Origin: an uncultured Alistipes sp.
GTDB lineage: Bacteria; Bacteroidota; Bacteroidia; Bacteroidales; Rikenellaceae
NCBI GenBank assembly: GCA_949288735.1
Contig: CASELE010000009.1
Location: 1 to 48,594, forward strand
DNA: 48,594 bases
Direction: 5' to 3'
The notes beneath the pieces are model-generated. The model saw nothing but the letters and a program-made list of their open reading frames with translations. It was not told the DNA's origin and did not search any database. This document shows, one piece after another, positions 32,031 to 41,332 of this stretch. Numbering within the stretch: position 1 is the first letter of the stretch; every line of letters begins with the position of its first letter. The position numbers were made by a program, and so were the translations under genes.

Positions 32031-33692
32031 ATGAACTGGCTCGAAACCCTCTTCGTGCAACATTCGGCCCTGCAGGCCGTCGTCGTGGTGTCGCTCATCT
32101 CGGCCGCAGGGCTCATGCTGGGACGCGTGCGCCTGGGCGGCATCTCGCTGGGATCGGCCTTCATCTTCTTCGTAGGCATCGTGGCGGGGCATTTCGGACT
32201 CTCGATCGACGGGGAGATGCTGGACTACATCGAGAGCTTCGGCCTCGTACTCTTCGTCTACGCCCTCGGGCTGCAGGTGGGACCGGGCTTCTTCAGCTCG
32301 CTCCGCTCGGGTGGCATCCGCTTCGTATCGCTGGCGCTCTGCGTCGTCGTGCTCGGCACGGCGATGGCCGCAGCCTGCAGCCGGCTCTTCGGCGTCCCGC
32401 TTCCCGAGATGTCGGGCATCCTCTGCGGCGCCACGACCAACACGCCGGCCCTCGGTGCCGCGCAGCAGACCCTCGAGGCGATGGGACGCGACAGCTCGGG
32501 CGCCGCACTGGGCTGCGCCCTCACCTATCCGCTCGGCGTGGTGGGCGTCATCCTCGCCCTGGCGCTGCTGCGCCGCTTCGTCGTCCGGCCCGCCGACCTG
32601 CCCGCGGCCGACCCCGAGTACCGCCGCAACGTATACATCGTCAGCTTCCGGCTGACAAACCCCGCCGTCTTCGGCAAGACGGTCCACGACATCGCGCTGC
32701 ACAGCCACCACCGCTTCGTCATCTCGCGTCTGTGGCGCGACGGACAGGTATCGATTCCCACGTCGGACACGGCCCTGCGAGCGGGCGACGTCATCCTGGT
32801 GGTCACCTCGCCCGACGAGGTCGAGGCGCTGCACATGATCTTCGGCGAGCAGGAGCAGAAGGACTGGAATTCGGGCGACATCGACTGGAACGCCGTCGAC
32901 CGGCGACTCATCTCGCAACGCATACTCGTCACCCGTCCCGAGCTGAACGGCAAGAAGCTCAGCTCGCTGCGGCTGCGCAACAACTACGGCATCAACATCA
33001 GCCGCGTCTACCGTTCGGGTGTGCAGCTGCTCGCCACACCCGATCTCACGCTCCAGCTCGGCGACCGCCTCACGGTGGTCGGCGAGGCAACCGCCGTACG
33101 CAATGTGGAGCAGATACTGGGCAACGCCGTGAAGAGCCTCAACGAGCCGAACCTCGTCTCGGTATTCATCGGTCTGATTCTGGGTCTTGCGCTGGGAGCC
33201 GTGCCTCTGAGCCTGCCCGGCATCTCGGTACCCGTACAGCTGGGTCTGGCGGGCGGTCCGATCATCGTGGGCATCCTTATCGGCACCTTCGGGCCGCGGC
33301 TCCACATGATCACCTACACCACCCAGAGCGCCAATCTGATGTTGCGGGCCCTGGGGCTCTCCATGTATCTCGCCTGCCTCGGACTCGACGCCGGAGCACG
33401 CTTCTTCGAGACGGTCATGCGTCCCGAAGGGGCGATGTGGCTTCTGCTCGGCTTCGCCATCACCTTCGTGCCGGTGGTGGTCGTGGCTCTCCTCTCCATG
33501 CGCACGCTGCGGCTCGATTTCGGCTCGGTCGCGGGCATCCTCTGCGGCAGCATGGCCAATCCCATGGCGCTCAACTACGCCAACGACACCATCGACGGAG
33601 ACAAGCCTTCGGTGGCCTACGCCACGGTATATCCCGTCTGCATGTTCCTGCGTGTGGTCATCGTACAGGTGATGCTGATGTTCTTCCTCTGA
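32031..33692 (+). CDS. AspT/YidE-family transporter with two RCK_C (TrkA-C) domains
   Basis: A 553-residue inner-membrane protein. N-terminal membrane half (~1-190) begins MNWLETLFVQHSALQAVVVV and contains GCALTYPLGVVGVILALALL. Two soluble RCK_C domains follow (~205-290, with SRLWRDGQVSIPTSDTALRAGD, and ~305-385, with ISRVYRSGVQLLATPDLTLQLGDRL). The second membrane half ends LCGSMANPMALNYANDTI. This is the aspartate:alanine exchanger family layout, shared with E. coli YidE/YbjL. AspT itself exchanges aspartate and alanine; succinate and other dicarboxylates are handled by relatives. The substrate here is unknown. Single gene; a weak hairpin separates it from the convergent MscS gene. Confidence 0.88.
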   Translation: MNWLETLFVQHSALQAVVVVSLISAAGLMLGRVRLGGISLGSAFIFFVGIVAGHFGLSIDGEMLDYIESFGLVLFVYALGLQVGPGFFSSLRSGGIRFVSLALCVVVLGTAMAAACSRLFGVPLPEMSGILCGATTNTPALGAAQQTLEAMGRDSSGAALGCALTYPLGVVGVILALALLRRFVVRPADLPAADPEYRRNVYIVSFRLTNPAVFGKTVHDIALHSHHRFVISRLWRDGQVSIPTSDTALRAGDVILVVTSPDEVEALHMIFGEQEQKDWNSGDIDWNAVDRRLISQRILVTRPELNGKKLSSLRLRNNYGINISRVYRSGVQLLATPDLTLQLGDRLTVVGEATAVRNVEQILGNAVKSLNEPNLVSVFIGLILGLALGAVPLSLPGISVPVQLGLAGGPIIVGILIGTFGPRLHMITYTTQSANLMLRALGLSMYLACLGLDAGARFFETVMRPEGAMWLLLGFAITFVPVVVVALLSMRTLRLDFGSVAGILCGSMANPMALNYANDTIDGDKPSVAYATVYPVCMFLRVVIVQVMLMFFL

Positions 33693-33697
33693 TCTCC

Positions 33698-33728
33698 CCG
33701 GAGCCGCGGCACCGCGTCGGGCTTCCGG
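33698..33728. terminator. Weak bidirectional hairpin between convergent genes
   Basis: CCGGAGCC (33698-33705) pairs with GGCT-t-CCGG (33720-33728) with one bulge. It is the only structure in the 39-nt gap between the AspT-type and MscS genes, and has no T-run on either side. Confidence 0.4.
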
Positions 33729-33731
33729 AGG

Positions 33732-35033
33732 TCACGCCCCGCCGTCGGAGTCGCGGAGCGCCTGAGCGGCGGCGCCTCCGAGCATCTGCAGATCGGCTCC
33801 CGCAGGGTTCTGGAAGACCCGCAGCCCGAATTCGGGAATGACGGCCAGCACGTGGTCGAAGACATCGGCCTGAATCCCCTCGTAGGCGACCCAGTCGACC
33901 GTATCGGTAAAGAAGTAGAGCTCCATCGGAAGGCCCGTCTCCGTAGGCTGGAGCTGCCGCACCATGAGCGTCATATTCCGGTTCACGCGCGGCTCGTTGC
34001 GCAGGTAGCGCACCAGATAGGCGCGGAAGATGCCCAGGTTGGTCTGACGACGGCCGTCGATGGGCAGTTCGACCCCGTCGGAGAGTCCGATACGGGCGTT
34101 GTAGCGGTCTATCTCCGCCTGCTTCGTGTCGACGTACTCCTTCAGCAGGCCACTGCGGCGGAAACGCTCGAGCATCTCGGGTGTGCAGAAACAGATGCTC
34201 GTCATGTCGATCCGCACCGAACGTTTCACGCGCCGGCCCCCCGACTGCTGCATCGCACGCCAGTTCTGGAACGAGTCGCTCACCAGAAGATAGGGCGGCA
34301 CGGTGACCATCGTATTGTCGAAGTTGCGTACCTTGACCGTGGTGAGCGTCACCTCCTCCACGTAGCCGTTGGCACCGTAGCGCTCCATGGTAATCCAGTC
34401 GCCCACCTTCAGCATATCGTTGGCCGACAGCTGTATGCCCGACACGAAGCCCAGAATGCTGTCCTTGAATACCAGCATCAGCACCGCGGCCGAAGCGCCC
34501 AGACCGGTCAGCAGGATGACGGGCGACTTGCCCAGAAGAATAGAAATCACCAGGATGGCGCCGACGAGCAGCGCCAGGCCCTGGGCCGTCTGCCGCAACC
34601 CCTTGATGGGCTTGTCCTGCCAGGCGGGACGGTTCGCCGCCAAATCGAAGACACCGCCGATGACGGCGATAGCCAGCCGCAGGAAGACCACGACGATGCC
34701 CACCTGCGCGAGACGCGAAAGGATGCGCAGCGCATCCGAATCGTGCGGGAAGGCGACCGGCAGAAGGATATAGACGAGAAGGGGCGACACGACGTGACCC
34801 AAACGGCTCAGCACGCGGTCGTTCAGCAGCAGATCGTCCCACGTGGCCTTCGTGCGCTGCACCAGCCGCCGCACGCCCCGCATGAGCAATACGCGCACGA
34901 GCCTGTCGCAGAGGAGGGCCACCGTCACGATGCCGAACAGGACGAGCCACTGGTCCATCCCCCCGATGCGGGCGGGATCGAGCCCCAGCCGACTCAGCAG
35001 GACATCGGCCCATTGTTTCAACAGCGGTTGCAT
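33732..35033 (-). CDS. Mechanosensitive channel of the MscS family, YbdG-like
   Basis: A 433-residue membrane protein with about five TM helices before the MscS core. The pore helix and beta-domain entry read LLTGLGASAAVLMLVFKDSILGFVSGIQL, followed by GDWITMERYGANGYVEEVTLTTVKVRNFDN, typical of MscS. The segment QSGGRRVKRSVRID with a ~50-residue insertion after it matches YbdG (MscM) rather than small MscS. Role: opens under membrane tension to relieve osmotic down-shock. The ATG at 35033 is the first start in frame; a near -7 box (TACTTTTA) lies at 35080-35087 on the minus strand. Confidence 0.9.
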   Translation of the reverse strand: MQPLLKQWADVLLSRLGLDPARIGGMDQWLVLFGIVTVALLCDRLVRVLLMRGVRRLVQRTKATWDDLLLNDRVLSRLGHVVSPLLVYILLPVAFPHDSDALRILSRLAQVGIVVVFLRLAIAVIGGVFDLAANRPAWQDKPIKGLRQTAQGLALLVGAILVISILLGKSPVILLTGLGASAAVLMLVFKDSILGFVSGIQLSANDMLKVGDWITMERYGANGYVEEVTLTTVKVRNFDNTMVTVPPYLLVSDSFQNWRAMQQSGGRRVKRSVRIDMTSICFCTPEMLERFRRSGLLKEYVDTKQAEIDRYNARIGLSDGVELPIDGRRQTNLGIFRAYLVRYLRNEPRVNRNMTLMVRQLQPTETGLPMELYFFTDTVDWVAYEGIQADVFDHVLAVIPEFGLRVFQNPAGADLQMLGGAAAQALRDSDGGA

Positions 35034-35125
35034 CTCTGAAAGGGGAGCCTCCGCATCGGCGGGAAGCGGCTCCGGAGGATAAAAGTATGAAAAAAAAGCG
35101 GACCGCGGAAATCCGGAGGCAAAAA

Positions 35126-36277
35126 TCAGGCCGTCGCACGGCTGCGTCGCACATAGAGCGTCAGCAGAACGAAACCCGCAGCCGTGAGCACGACGCCCGG
35201 AAGTGCCGTGAAGGCCTCGCTCCGGCCGCAGGCGATCGGCACTCCGCCAAGGGCCGCGCCGAGGGCGTTGCCCATATTGAAAGCCACCTGCACCAGAGCG
35301 CCGCCCATCAGCTCGCTGCCGCGCGACCGTTCGAGGATGAGGAGCTGCTGGGGCGCCGAGACACAGAAGAGGGCCGCCGTCGAAAGGGTCATGAGAAGCA
35401 GCGCCGCCGCCGGCACCCGGGCCAGGAGGAGCATCCCCGCAAGGGCGACGCTGGCCGCGGCCAGCGTCCAGCGTGCCACCTGGGCCGGGCCGAAGCGGTC
35501 GGCCAGACGGCCACCGAGGATGTTGCCCAGGAACATGCCGAACCCGGCGAGCATGACTATCGACGTGAGATCGTCGGCCTCAAAGCCCGAGACACGGAGC
35601 ATCTGCGGTCCCACGTAGCTGTACCAGCAGAAGATGCCTCCGTTGCCGCAGAGCACCGAGAGGAGGATAAACCACGGTTCGCGGCGGCGCAGGAAGCGGA
35701 ACTGTCCTCCGAGTCCCGTGTCGGGCAGCGGGGCGAGATGCGGCACCCAGAGCCGCACGAGCAGCGCTGCCACGGCGCCCCACACCGCCACGAAGGCGAA
35801 GGTTGCCCGCCACGACCACTCCGCGGCGAGGTAGGTGCCCAACGGCACGCCGAAGAGGTTGGCCACGGTCATTCCGACAATCATGATCGAAACGGCCTCG
35901 GTCCTCCGTCCTTCGGAAGCGACACGTTCGGCCACAATCGATCCCACACCGAAGAAGGCTCCATGGGGCAATCCCGAGACGAAGCGCAGCAGGAGCAGAG
36001 ACCCGTAGCCGGGCGCCGCGGCGGCGCCGAGGTTGGCGACGGCGATGAGTGCAGTGAGTGCCAGCAGGATACGCCGCAACGGCTGCCGACGGGCCACAAG
36101 CACCGTGAGCGGCGCGCCGCACGAGACACCGAGGGCATAGGCCGAGATGAGACGGCCCGCCTGCGGCACCGAGACGCCGAGCGAACGGGCTATCTCGGGC
36201 AGGAGGCCCATCATGACGAACTCCGACATGCCGAGTGCCAGCGTGCCGAATGCCAGGGCAATAAGACTCTTCTTCAT
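35126..36277 (-). CDS. AraJ-like MFS transporter (DHA1 family)
   Basis: A 383-residue twelve-TM major-facilitator protein. The N-terminus MKKSLIALAFGTLALGMSEFVMMGLLPEIA and the SGLPHGAFFGVGSIVAERV loop closely follow E. coli AraJ/YdeA-type sugar-efflux members; WSWRATFAFVAVWG is the motif C/TM5 region. Function in this subfamily: efflux of sugars, purines or drugs; substrate unknown. Monocistronic, with a -7 box (TAACTTTG, 36355-36362) 77 nt upstream. A 92-nt gap separates it from the MscS gene, so they are probably separate units. Confidence 0.9.
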   Translation of the reverse strand: MKKSLIALAFGTLALGMSEFVMMGLLPEIARSLGVSVPQAGRLISAYALGVSCGAPLTVLVARRQPLRRILLALTALIAVANLGAAAAPGYGSLLLLRFVSGLPHGAFFGVGSIVAERVASEGRRTEAVSIMIVGMTVANLFGVPLGTYLAAEWSWRATFAFVAVWGAVAALLVRLWVPHLAPLPDTGLGGQFRFLRRREPWFILLSVLCGNGGIFCWYSYVGPQMLRVSGFEADDLTSIVMLAGFGMFLGNILGGRLADRFGPAQVARWTLAAASVALAGMLLLARVPAAALLLMTLSTAALFCVSAPQQLLILERSRGSELMGGALVQVAFNMGNALGAALGGVPIACGRSEAFTALPGVVLTAAGFVLLTLYVRRSRATA

Positions 36278-36354
36278 GGAACGGAAAAGGTCCGGGGCGG
36301 AAGGGGCGACGCTCCGCGCGGCGCACGGTTCCGGCCGCCCCGGAAAATACGCCG

Positions 36355-36362
36355 CAAAGTTA
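36355..36362 (-). promoter_or_regulatory. -7 box TAACTTTG for the MFS gene
   Basis: Minus-strand exact TAnnTTTG (plus: CAAAGTTA), just past the terminator of the upstream operon. No -33 TTG seen. Confidence 0.5.
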
Positions 36363-36394
36363 ACGCGAACGGGCTTCCGTTCAGTGGTGAAGAG

Positions 36395-36426
36395 GAAAAA
36401 AACCGCCGGAATCCTGCTCCGGCGGT
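36395..36426 (-). terminator. Terminator of the PPIase-SurA-OstA operon
   Basis: Stem ACCGCCGGA (36402-36410) / TCCGGCGGT (36418-36426), loop ATCCTGC, followed by an eight-base T-run on the minus strand (plus A-run 36395-36402). Confidence 0.85.
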
Positions 36427-36461
36427 CCTTTCGCGACGGTGCCGCATACCCGACGACACGG

Positions 36462-39026
36462 CTACGGCCGCTCCCGGGGTTCGCCCGGGGTGTAGCCCAG
36501 CGAACGCATCCACTCCACGGCGTCGGGCGTCAGCACATCGGCCCGGTCCACCCATCCGCGCTCCTCGGCAAAACGGCGGCGGTCCCGGTCAATGCGTCCG
36601 GCAATCGGGAAGCGGGGCCGCGGCAGCTGCTCCCGTTCGTGCCGTTCGGAGGGACGGATCGTCCGGTCGAAGACATCGCCGAGCGCCGGACGGCGCGCCG
36701 CCTCCCATTTGAAGTTGGGCAGGAAGAAGTGCTGTTCGGGCGGTATCTTGTCCATCGGGTAGATCACGTAGGTCGGGTCGGTCAGGTAGGTGATCTGCCT
36801 GATGCGGTTCTCCTCGGTGATGTAGAAGCGGATGCTGCCGCTCTCGACCACGAGCATGCCGATGATGTCGGGCGACCCCTCCTCCTGCATGTAGTAGATC
36901 GTCTGCGCGTTGCCGTTCACATCGTTGCGGAAGATGCTGTTGTTGCGGAAATAGGCCACCATCTCCTTGCCCGCCACCTGGTTGTAGTGCGCCGTATCGA
37001 GCTCGCTCACCATCATCGGCTCTTCGATGAACTCGGCGCGCACGATCTGCTGCCGCGCCGTGTAGATGTCCATGATGCGCGAGGTGATCTGGTTCTGCCC
37101 GTTCCAGAGTACGGGGTCGATGTAGAGATGGATCGTCGAGTCGCGGCTGTCGGCCGTGAGCGAATCGCAGACCGCCTGGAAGTCGGACCGGAAGATCCGC
37201 ACGTTGCGGTAGGCCCGCACGAAACGGTACATCGTATCGGCCGCCGTGAGCGTATCGGTCGAATCGACGACGGGCCGCAGCACCGCCGAGTCGGCCTGAA
37301 AGTCGGCACCGAGCGAATCGGAGAGGACGCCCAGCAGCGAGTCCTGCACCGAGAAGCTCTCGTCGAGGAGCGAATCGATCCGCACCAGATGCGACGAGTC
37401 GGGCAGCTCGCGCCCGCGCTTCAAGGCACGCTGCTGCCGCTGCCGGAGCCGTGCGACGGCCCGTTCGCGCCAGGCCGTGAGCCGGGCCTCCTCGCGGGCC
37501 TCCATTTCGAGCAGCATAGCCGTCGCCCGCCGCTGGCGTTCGGCGGCTATGGAGTCGAGTTCGATGGCACGGAGGCTGTCGGCTACGGCGCGCTCGGCAG
37601 CGCGGAGGCTGTCGGCCACCGCACGTTCGGCGGCACGTCGTCGTGCCGCTTCGGCCCGCAGCCGCGCCCTCATTTCGGAACGTGTCAGCGTATCTCCGGC
37701 AACGGCCGGAGAGTCTGTCGCCAGAGAGTCGCGCATCAGCGAATCGGCCGCTCCGTGCATGCCGCTGCCGAGCGAATCGGCCGCCAGCGAATCGGGCGCC
37801 GCCGGAGAGCCGGAAGACAGGGATGCACCGGAGATGCCGGGCGCGGCGCCAGCGGATGCGGCGGCGCCGTCCACCGCGGCGGATGCCGCGGATTCCGGGC
37901 TCTCCGGTACGGCCTCCCCGGAGGACTCCGTACCGGTCAGGGCCGCACTGTCGGGAACGGTGCCGTCACCGGCCGAAGCGGCGTGGTCGCGGAATGCCGC
38001 CTCGCGCAAGGGGTAGATGGTATGGAGCCAAATGGAGTCGGCGCGCGCATAGAGCGTATCGGGCTGCGAGGGATCGTAGTTCACCACCGACGGCCGGCAC
38101 GTGAGCAGGGCGTTGCCCGGATCGCGCCAATACTCGCCGTAATCGCCGAAGGCGAGGACCTTGTAGTCCGAATCGTCGATCTGTATGTCGTGCCGAAGGA
38201 CGACGTGCTCCTCGCCGCGCCAATAGTCGAGCGAATCGCTCCATATCTCCTGCGCGTCGGTGAGTATGTAGCCGTTGCGCGTGAGCGAATAGAGGCTGTC
38301 GGCCTTCGTGTAGCTGCCGCGGTCGGCATAGAGGTAGTCGCCGGCGCGGTTCCAGATATGGGTCCGCTCGAAGAAGCGTGCCCGGTCGGCGTCGAGTTCG
38401 TAGATGACCGAATCGCTTCTGAGGCTGTACTCGTCGTTGCGCATCTCGACGCTGTCCACACATACGAGCCGCTTCGTATCCGAATAGTAGTATCCGCGCA
38501 GCGCCTCGAGCCGGTTGTCGCCGCTGTACATCACGCCGCCTCCCGCGAAGGTACCGACATTCGCCTCCGTATCGAAGACGAAGTTGTAGGTGTAGAGCGT
38601 GGCCTCGCCGTCGACCACCTTCACCAGGTCGGAGTAGACGCGCGCCTCGCCGCACGAACCGTCGTACTCGGCCCTGTCGCCGTAGACGTAGGTCGTGTTC
38701 TGGTTGATGAGCACGTTGCCGAAGAATTCGATGCGGTCGGCCGAATAGCGCACGGCGCTGTCGCAGGTGATGACCGCGCCGTTGTGCTGGGCCGCGAAGT
38801 TGCCCACCAGGAAAATGGCCGAATCGCCCGGAGCGACGGGTCCCGAGAGGTCGGCCTTCAGGTCGATCACCTGCCGCTCCGCCTCGGGTTCCCCCTCCGC
38901 GCCGGCGGCGGGCGGCGTCTGCGGCGCGGCCGCACGCCACGAAAAGCCGGGCGCCGAGGCGAAGACGCCTCCGACGGCCAGCAGCACACACGCTATCGAG
39001 AAGAGCCTGCGCACGACGTCCGTCAC
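36462..39026 (-). CDS. Large OstA/LptA-like envelope protein with Ala/Ser linker and coiled-coil insert
   Basis: An 854-residue exported protein starting with GTG, whose GTGA overlaps the SurA stop. After a signal region (LFSIACVLLAVGGVFASA), residues ~50-330 are OstA/LptA-type beta-strands (FLVGNFAAQHNGAVITCDSAV, RIEFFGNVLINQNTTYVYGD, VMYSGDNRLEALRG), repeating the 'trans-bilayer jelly roll' motif. Residues ~350-540 are a low-complexity insert: Ala/Ser/Gly-rich (GEAVPESPESAASAAVDGAA), then charged heptads including two tandem AERAVADSLRA units. A second beta region resumes at ~590 (RAYRNVRIFRSDFQAVCDSL). Role inferred: LPS transport bridge or chaperone-linked outer-membrane factor acting with the upstream SurA-like proteins. 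Much longer than LptA (~185 aa). Confidence 0.8.
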   Translation of the reverse strand: MTDVVRRLFSIACVLLAVGGVFASAPGFSWRAAAPQTPPAAGAEGEPEAERQVIDLKADLSGPVAPGDSAIFLVGNFAAQHNGAVITCDSAVRYSADRIEFFGNVLINQNTTYVYGDRAEYDGSCGEARVYSDLVKVVDGEATLYTYNFVFDTEANVGTFAGGGVMYSGDNRLEALRGYYYSDTKRLVCVDSVEMRNDEYSLRSDSVIYELDADRARFFERTHIWNRAGDYLYADRGSYTKADSLYSLTRNGYILTDAQEIWSDSLDYWRGEEHVVLRHDIQIDDSDYKVLAFGDYGEYWRDPGNALLTCRPSVVNYDPSQPDTLYARADSIWLHTIYPLREAAFRDHAASAGDGTVPDSAALTGTESSGEAVPESPESAASAAVDGAAASAGAAPGISGASLSSGSPAAPDSLAADSLGSGMHGAADSLMRDSLATDSPAVAGDTLTRSEMRARLRAEAARRRAAERAVADSLRAAERAVADSLRAIELDSIAAERQRRATAMLLEMEAREEARLTAWRERAVARLRQRQQRALKRGRELPDSSHLVRIDSLLDESFSVQDSLLGVLSDSLGADFQADSAVLRPVVDSTDTLTAADTMYRFVRAYRNVRIFRSDFQAVCDSLTADSRDSTIHLYIDPVLWNGQNQITSRIMDIYTARQQIVRAEFIEEPMMVSELDTAHYNQVAGKEMVAYFRNNSIFRNDVNGNAQTIYYMQEEGSPDIIGMLVVESGSIRFYITEENRIRQITYLTDPTYVIYPMDKIPPEQHFFLPNFKWEAARRPALGDVFDRTIRPSERHEREQLPRPRFPIAGRIDRDRRRFAEERGWVDRADVLTPDAVEWMRSLGYTPGEPRERP
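37567..37632. repeat. Two tandem 33-nt units in the OstA-like gene
   Basis: Units at 37567-37599 and 37600-37632 differ at only a few positions and encode AERAVADSLRA twice on the minus strand, inside the coiled-coil insert. Confidence 0.85.
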
Positions 39027-40438
39027 TTTTTCACCCAGCGGCGGTTTTCGAAGGGACCGTCGCGGTATTCGGGGGCGATGAAGACATACATGGCGTCGAT
39101 CTTATCGTCGAGCCAGCTGCGGAAGACACGGTCGCGCTTGGCCGCGAGCGCCATCTCCTCGAGCCGCAGATAGTCGCGGTCGAGCGAGGCCGTATGGGTG
39201 GGAATGACCTCGACGAGCTTCACCACCTTGGCCATATCGTTGCCGGCCATGTCGCGCGTGAGGAAGGCGTCGGAGATCTCTCCGGGCTCCAGACGGCTCA
39301 GCGCGGCGTAGTCGTCCATCTTCTGGAAGCGACCGAAATCCTCGCGGAAGAAGGCCGTCTGCGTCAGCCGCACGTCGGCGGCGTTGTAGTATTCGAGCAC
39401 GTCGTGGTTCGAGACGAGACCGCCGTTCATCTTCGAGTGGGGGTCGTCCGAATAGTCGAGCGCCGCCTTTTCGAAGGTGAGCGAATCGGCCCGCACCAGA
39501 CGCACCAGGCTGTCGAGCGTCCGCATCGAGGCCACCAGCTCCTCGTCCGTATAGGTAGGACGCAGCAGGATGTGGCGGAAACGGTAGAGGCTGCCCCGCC
39601 GCTCGACGAGCTGGATGATATGGTAGCCGTACTGCGTCTCCGTCACCTCCGAAATCTGGCCCGGACGGAGCTTCTCGAGCGCCGCGGCGAACGAGGCGTC
39701 GAGCTCGTTCAGCCGCGCCGGTCCCATCTCGCCGCCGCGATAGGCCGTACCGGCATCCTGTGAATACATGCGCGCGAGATCCTCGAAACGGGCGTTGCCC
39801 GTGATGATGCGCTCGCGCATCTCGAGCAGCCGCTCGCGGGCCCGCTGCCGCGCCTGCACCATCGAAGCGGGGAAGCGCGTGATCTGGGCATAGACGTACT
39901 GCTCGGGGATGATCGGCAGGCTGTCGCGGTCGAGCCGGCGGTAGAAACGCTCCACCTCGCCCGGAGTCACCGTCACCCGTTCGATCACCGAACTCTGCAT
40001 GCTCTGCGCATAGGCCTGCTCCTCGTAGCGGCGGCGCATCACCTCGCGGATGTTGAAAATCGCCATGTGCCGCTGGCGCTCCAGCCGGGCGATGCCGCCC
40101 GCCTCCTCGGCCATCTGCGCCACCTGTTCGTCCACATGGGCGGCGATGTCGGCCGTATTGATCTCGAGCGAGTCGAGCAGCGCCTGGTTGTAGAGAAGCT
40201 TCTGCGTCAGCAGCGCCTCGAGAGCCTCGTTGCGGGGGTCGCGGTCCGAGGTGTAGCCTTCGGCCCGCCGCTGCGCCGTCAGCTGACGGGCATACTCGTC
40301 CATCTCGGAGTAGAGAATCGACGAGCCGCCCACCACGGCGACCACCTTGTCGAGCATCACCTGGCGCGGTTGCGCCTCAACGCTCCACAGCCCCGACACG
40401 AGGGCCGCGAACAGCATGACTCCTTGTCTTTTGGTCAT
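39023..40438 (-). CDS. SurA-like periplasmic peptidyl-prolyl isomerase
   Basis: A 471-residue periplasmic chaperone. MTKRQGVMLFAALVSGLWSVEAQ is a signal peptide; ATG 40438 follows directly on the overlapping upstream stop. Residues ~25-180 form the SurA N-terminal helical domain (VMLDKVVAVVGGSSILYSEMDEY). Parvulin 1 (~185-285) has EQYVYAQITRFPAS, YSQDAGTAYRGGEMGPARLNELD and TQYGYHIIQLVERRG; parvulin 2 (~290-400) has RFRHILLRPTYTDEEL and SDDPHSKMNGGLVSNHDV. Role: folds outer-membrane beta-barrels in the periplasm. Middle gene of a three-gene operon in which both junctions are 4-nt overlaps. Confidence 0.92.
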   Translation of the reverse strand: MTKRQGVMLFAALVSGLWSVEAQPRQVMLDKVVAVVGGSSILYSEMDEYARQLTAQRRAEGYTSDRDPRNEALEALLTQKLLYNQALLDSLEINTADIAAHVDEQVAQMAEEAGGIARLERQRHMAIFNIREVMRRRYEEQAYAQSMQSSVIERVTVTPGEVERFYRRLDRDSLPIIPEQYVYAQITRFPASMVQARQRARERLLEMRERIITGNARFEDLARMYSQDAGTAYRGGEMGPARLNELDASFAAALEKLRPGQISEVTETQYGYHIIQLVERRGSLYRFRHILLRPTYTDEELVASMRTLDSLVRLVRADSLTFEKAALDYSDDPHSKMNGGLVSNHDVLEYYNAADVRLTQTAFFREDFGRFQKMDDYAALSRLEPGEISDAFLTRDMAGNDMAKVVKLVEVIPTHTASLDRDYLRLEEMALAAKRDRVFRSWLDDKIDAMYVFIAPEYRDGPFENRRWVKK

Positions 40439-41319
40439 CGGTTGTCCGTTTTGGGTTCGTAAATCCGGAAGTCGCCCCGTCCGGCGGCTTCCTCGTAGAG
40501 CCGCTCCTCGCGGTCGCGGATGAGTTCGCTCTGTCTGCGGTTGAAGAGGATGCGGCGGATGTCGCCGCGCACCAGCTCGAGCGGCACGGCATCGCCCGGA
40601 TGCAGCACAGCGTCGATACGGTAGGCGTAGCGCGCCCGGCTGTCGTGCATCTGCTGCACGCCCCGCACTCCGAGCACCGCGTCGTAGCTCTGCGAGCGCA
40701 GCGTGGGAAGCATCCCCAGGAACTCCTGGAAATCGACCCACCGCCCGGTGAAGTCGTGGAGTTCGAAACCGTTCTTCGCACAGAGGTCGCGGAAATCGCG
40801 CTGCCGCGCCGGCGAGGGCGATGCCATCAGCTCGAGCAGCCGCTTCGACTGGCGGCTGCCGTCGTCGAAACGCACCACGCAGCCCCGCACCAGCGTACGG
40901 TCGAGCAGATAGTCGGCGCGATGTTCGGCATAGTAGGCGGCTATCTGCTCCTCGCTGAAAAGGGTGTCGATACCGCAGTCGACCCAGTAGCGGTCGATCT
41001 TGCGCAACAGCAGCGACTGACGGTACTCCTCGACCGCCCGCTCGATGTCGGCCTCCGAATTCGAGAAGAGACGCTCGGCCTCGCGCAGCTTGAGCTGCCG
41101 GCGCACCCAGCGCTCCACGTAGCGCTCCGCACAGGCCGCGCTGTCGGCGCCGCTCATGCCGGGGGGGACGGCTGCGGCAGCCTCGCTGCGGAAGAGTTCC
41201 GCGTCACCCGCCCGTGCGAGAAGCGGCTCCCCGACCGCAGGACCGGGCAACTCGCGGCATCCGGCGAGGAACACCGTCAGCAGGAGCAGGGAGGAGGCTA
41301 TGTACGCACGGTTTTTCAT
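40435..41319 (-). CDS. SurA_N-like lipoprotein, first gene of the PPIase operon
   Basis: A 294-residue lipoprotein: MKNRAYIASSLLLLTVFLAGC (lipobox FLAGC). Residues ~30-140 resemble the helical N-domain of SurA/PpiC proteins (LLARAGDAELFRSEAA, RWVRRQLKLREAERLF, FSEEQIAAYYAEHRADYLLDR). No complete parvulin active site is visible, so it may be a chaperone without isomerase activity. The C-terminus (GDAVPLELVRGDIRRILFNRRQSELI) is the helix that normally closes these domains. A run of seven G (7 C on the coding strand) lies in codons ~52-54 (AAAVPPG). Stop overlaps the SurA ATG by 4 nt. Confidence 0.8.
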   Translation of the reverse strand: MKNRAYIASSLLLLTVFLAGCRELPGPAVGEPLLARAGDAELFRSEAAAAVPPGMSGADSAACAERYVERWVRRQLKLREAERLFSNSEADIERAVEEYRQSLLLRKIDRYWVDCGIDTLFSEEQIAAYYAEHRADYLLDRTLVRGCVVRFDDGSRQSKRLLELMASPSPARQRDFRDLCAKNGFELHDFTGRWVDFQEFLGMLPTLRSQSYDAVLGVRGVQQMHDSRARYAYRIDAVLHPGDAVPLELVRGDIRRILFNRRQSELIRDREERLYEEAAGRGDFRIYEPKTDNR

Positions 41320-41332
41320 CTTCTGCAGGGGA

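Noticed and set aside
36462..41319. Long plus-strand open frames opposite the PPIase-SurA-OstA operon (e.g. 36147-39173)
   Set aside because: Mirror frames caused by G/C-ending codons; they show no domains and contain repeats of Arg, Ala and His typical of antisense translation.
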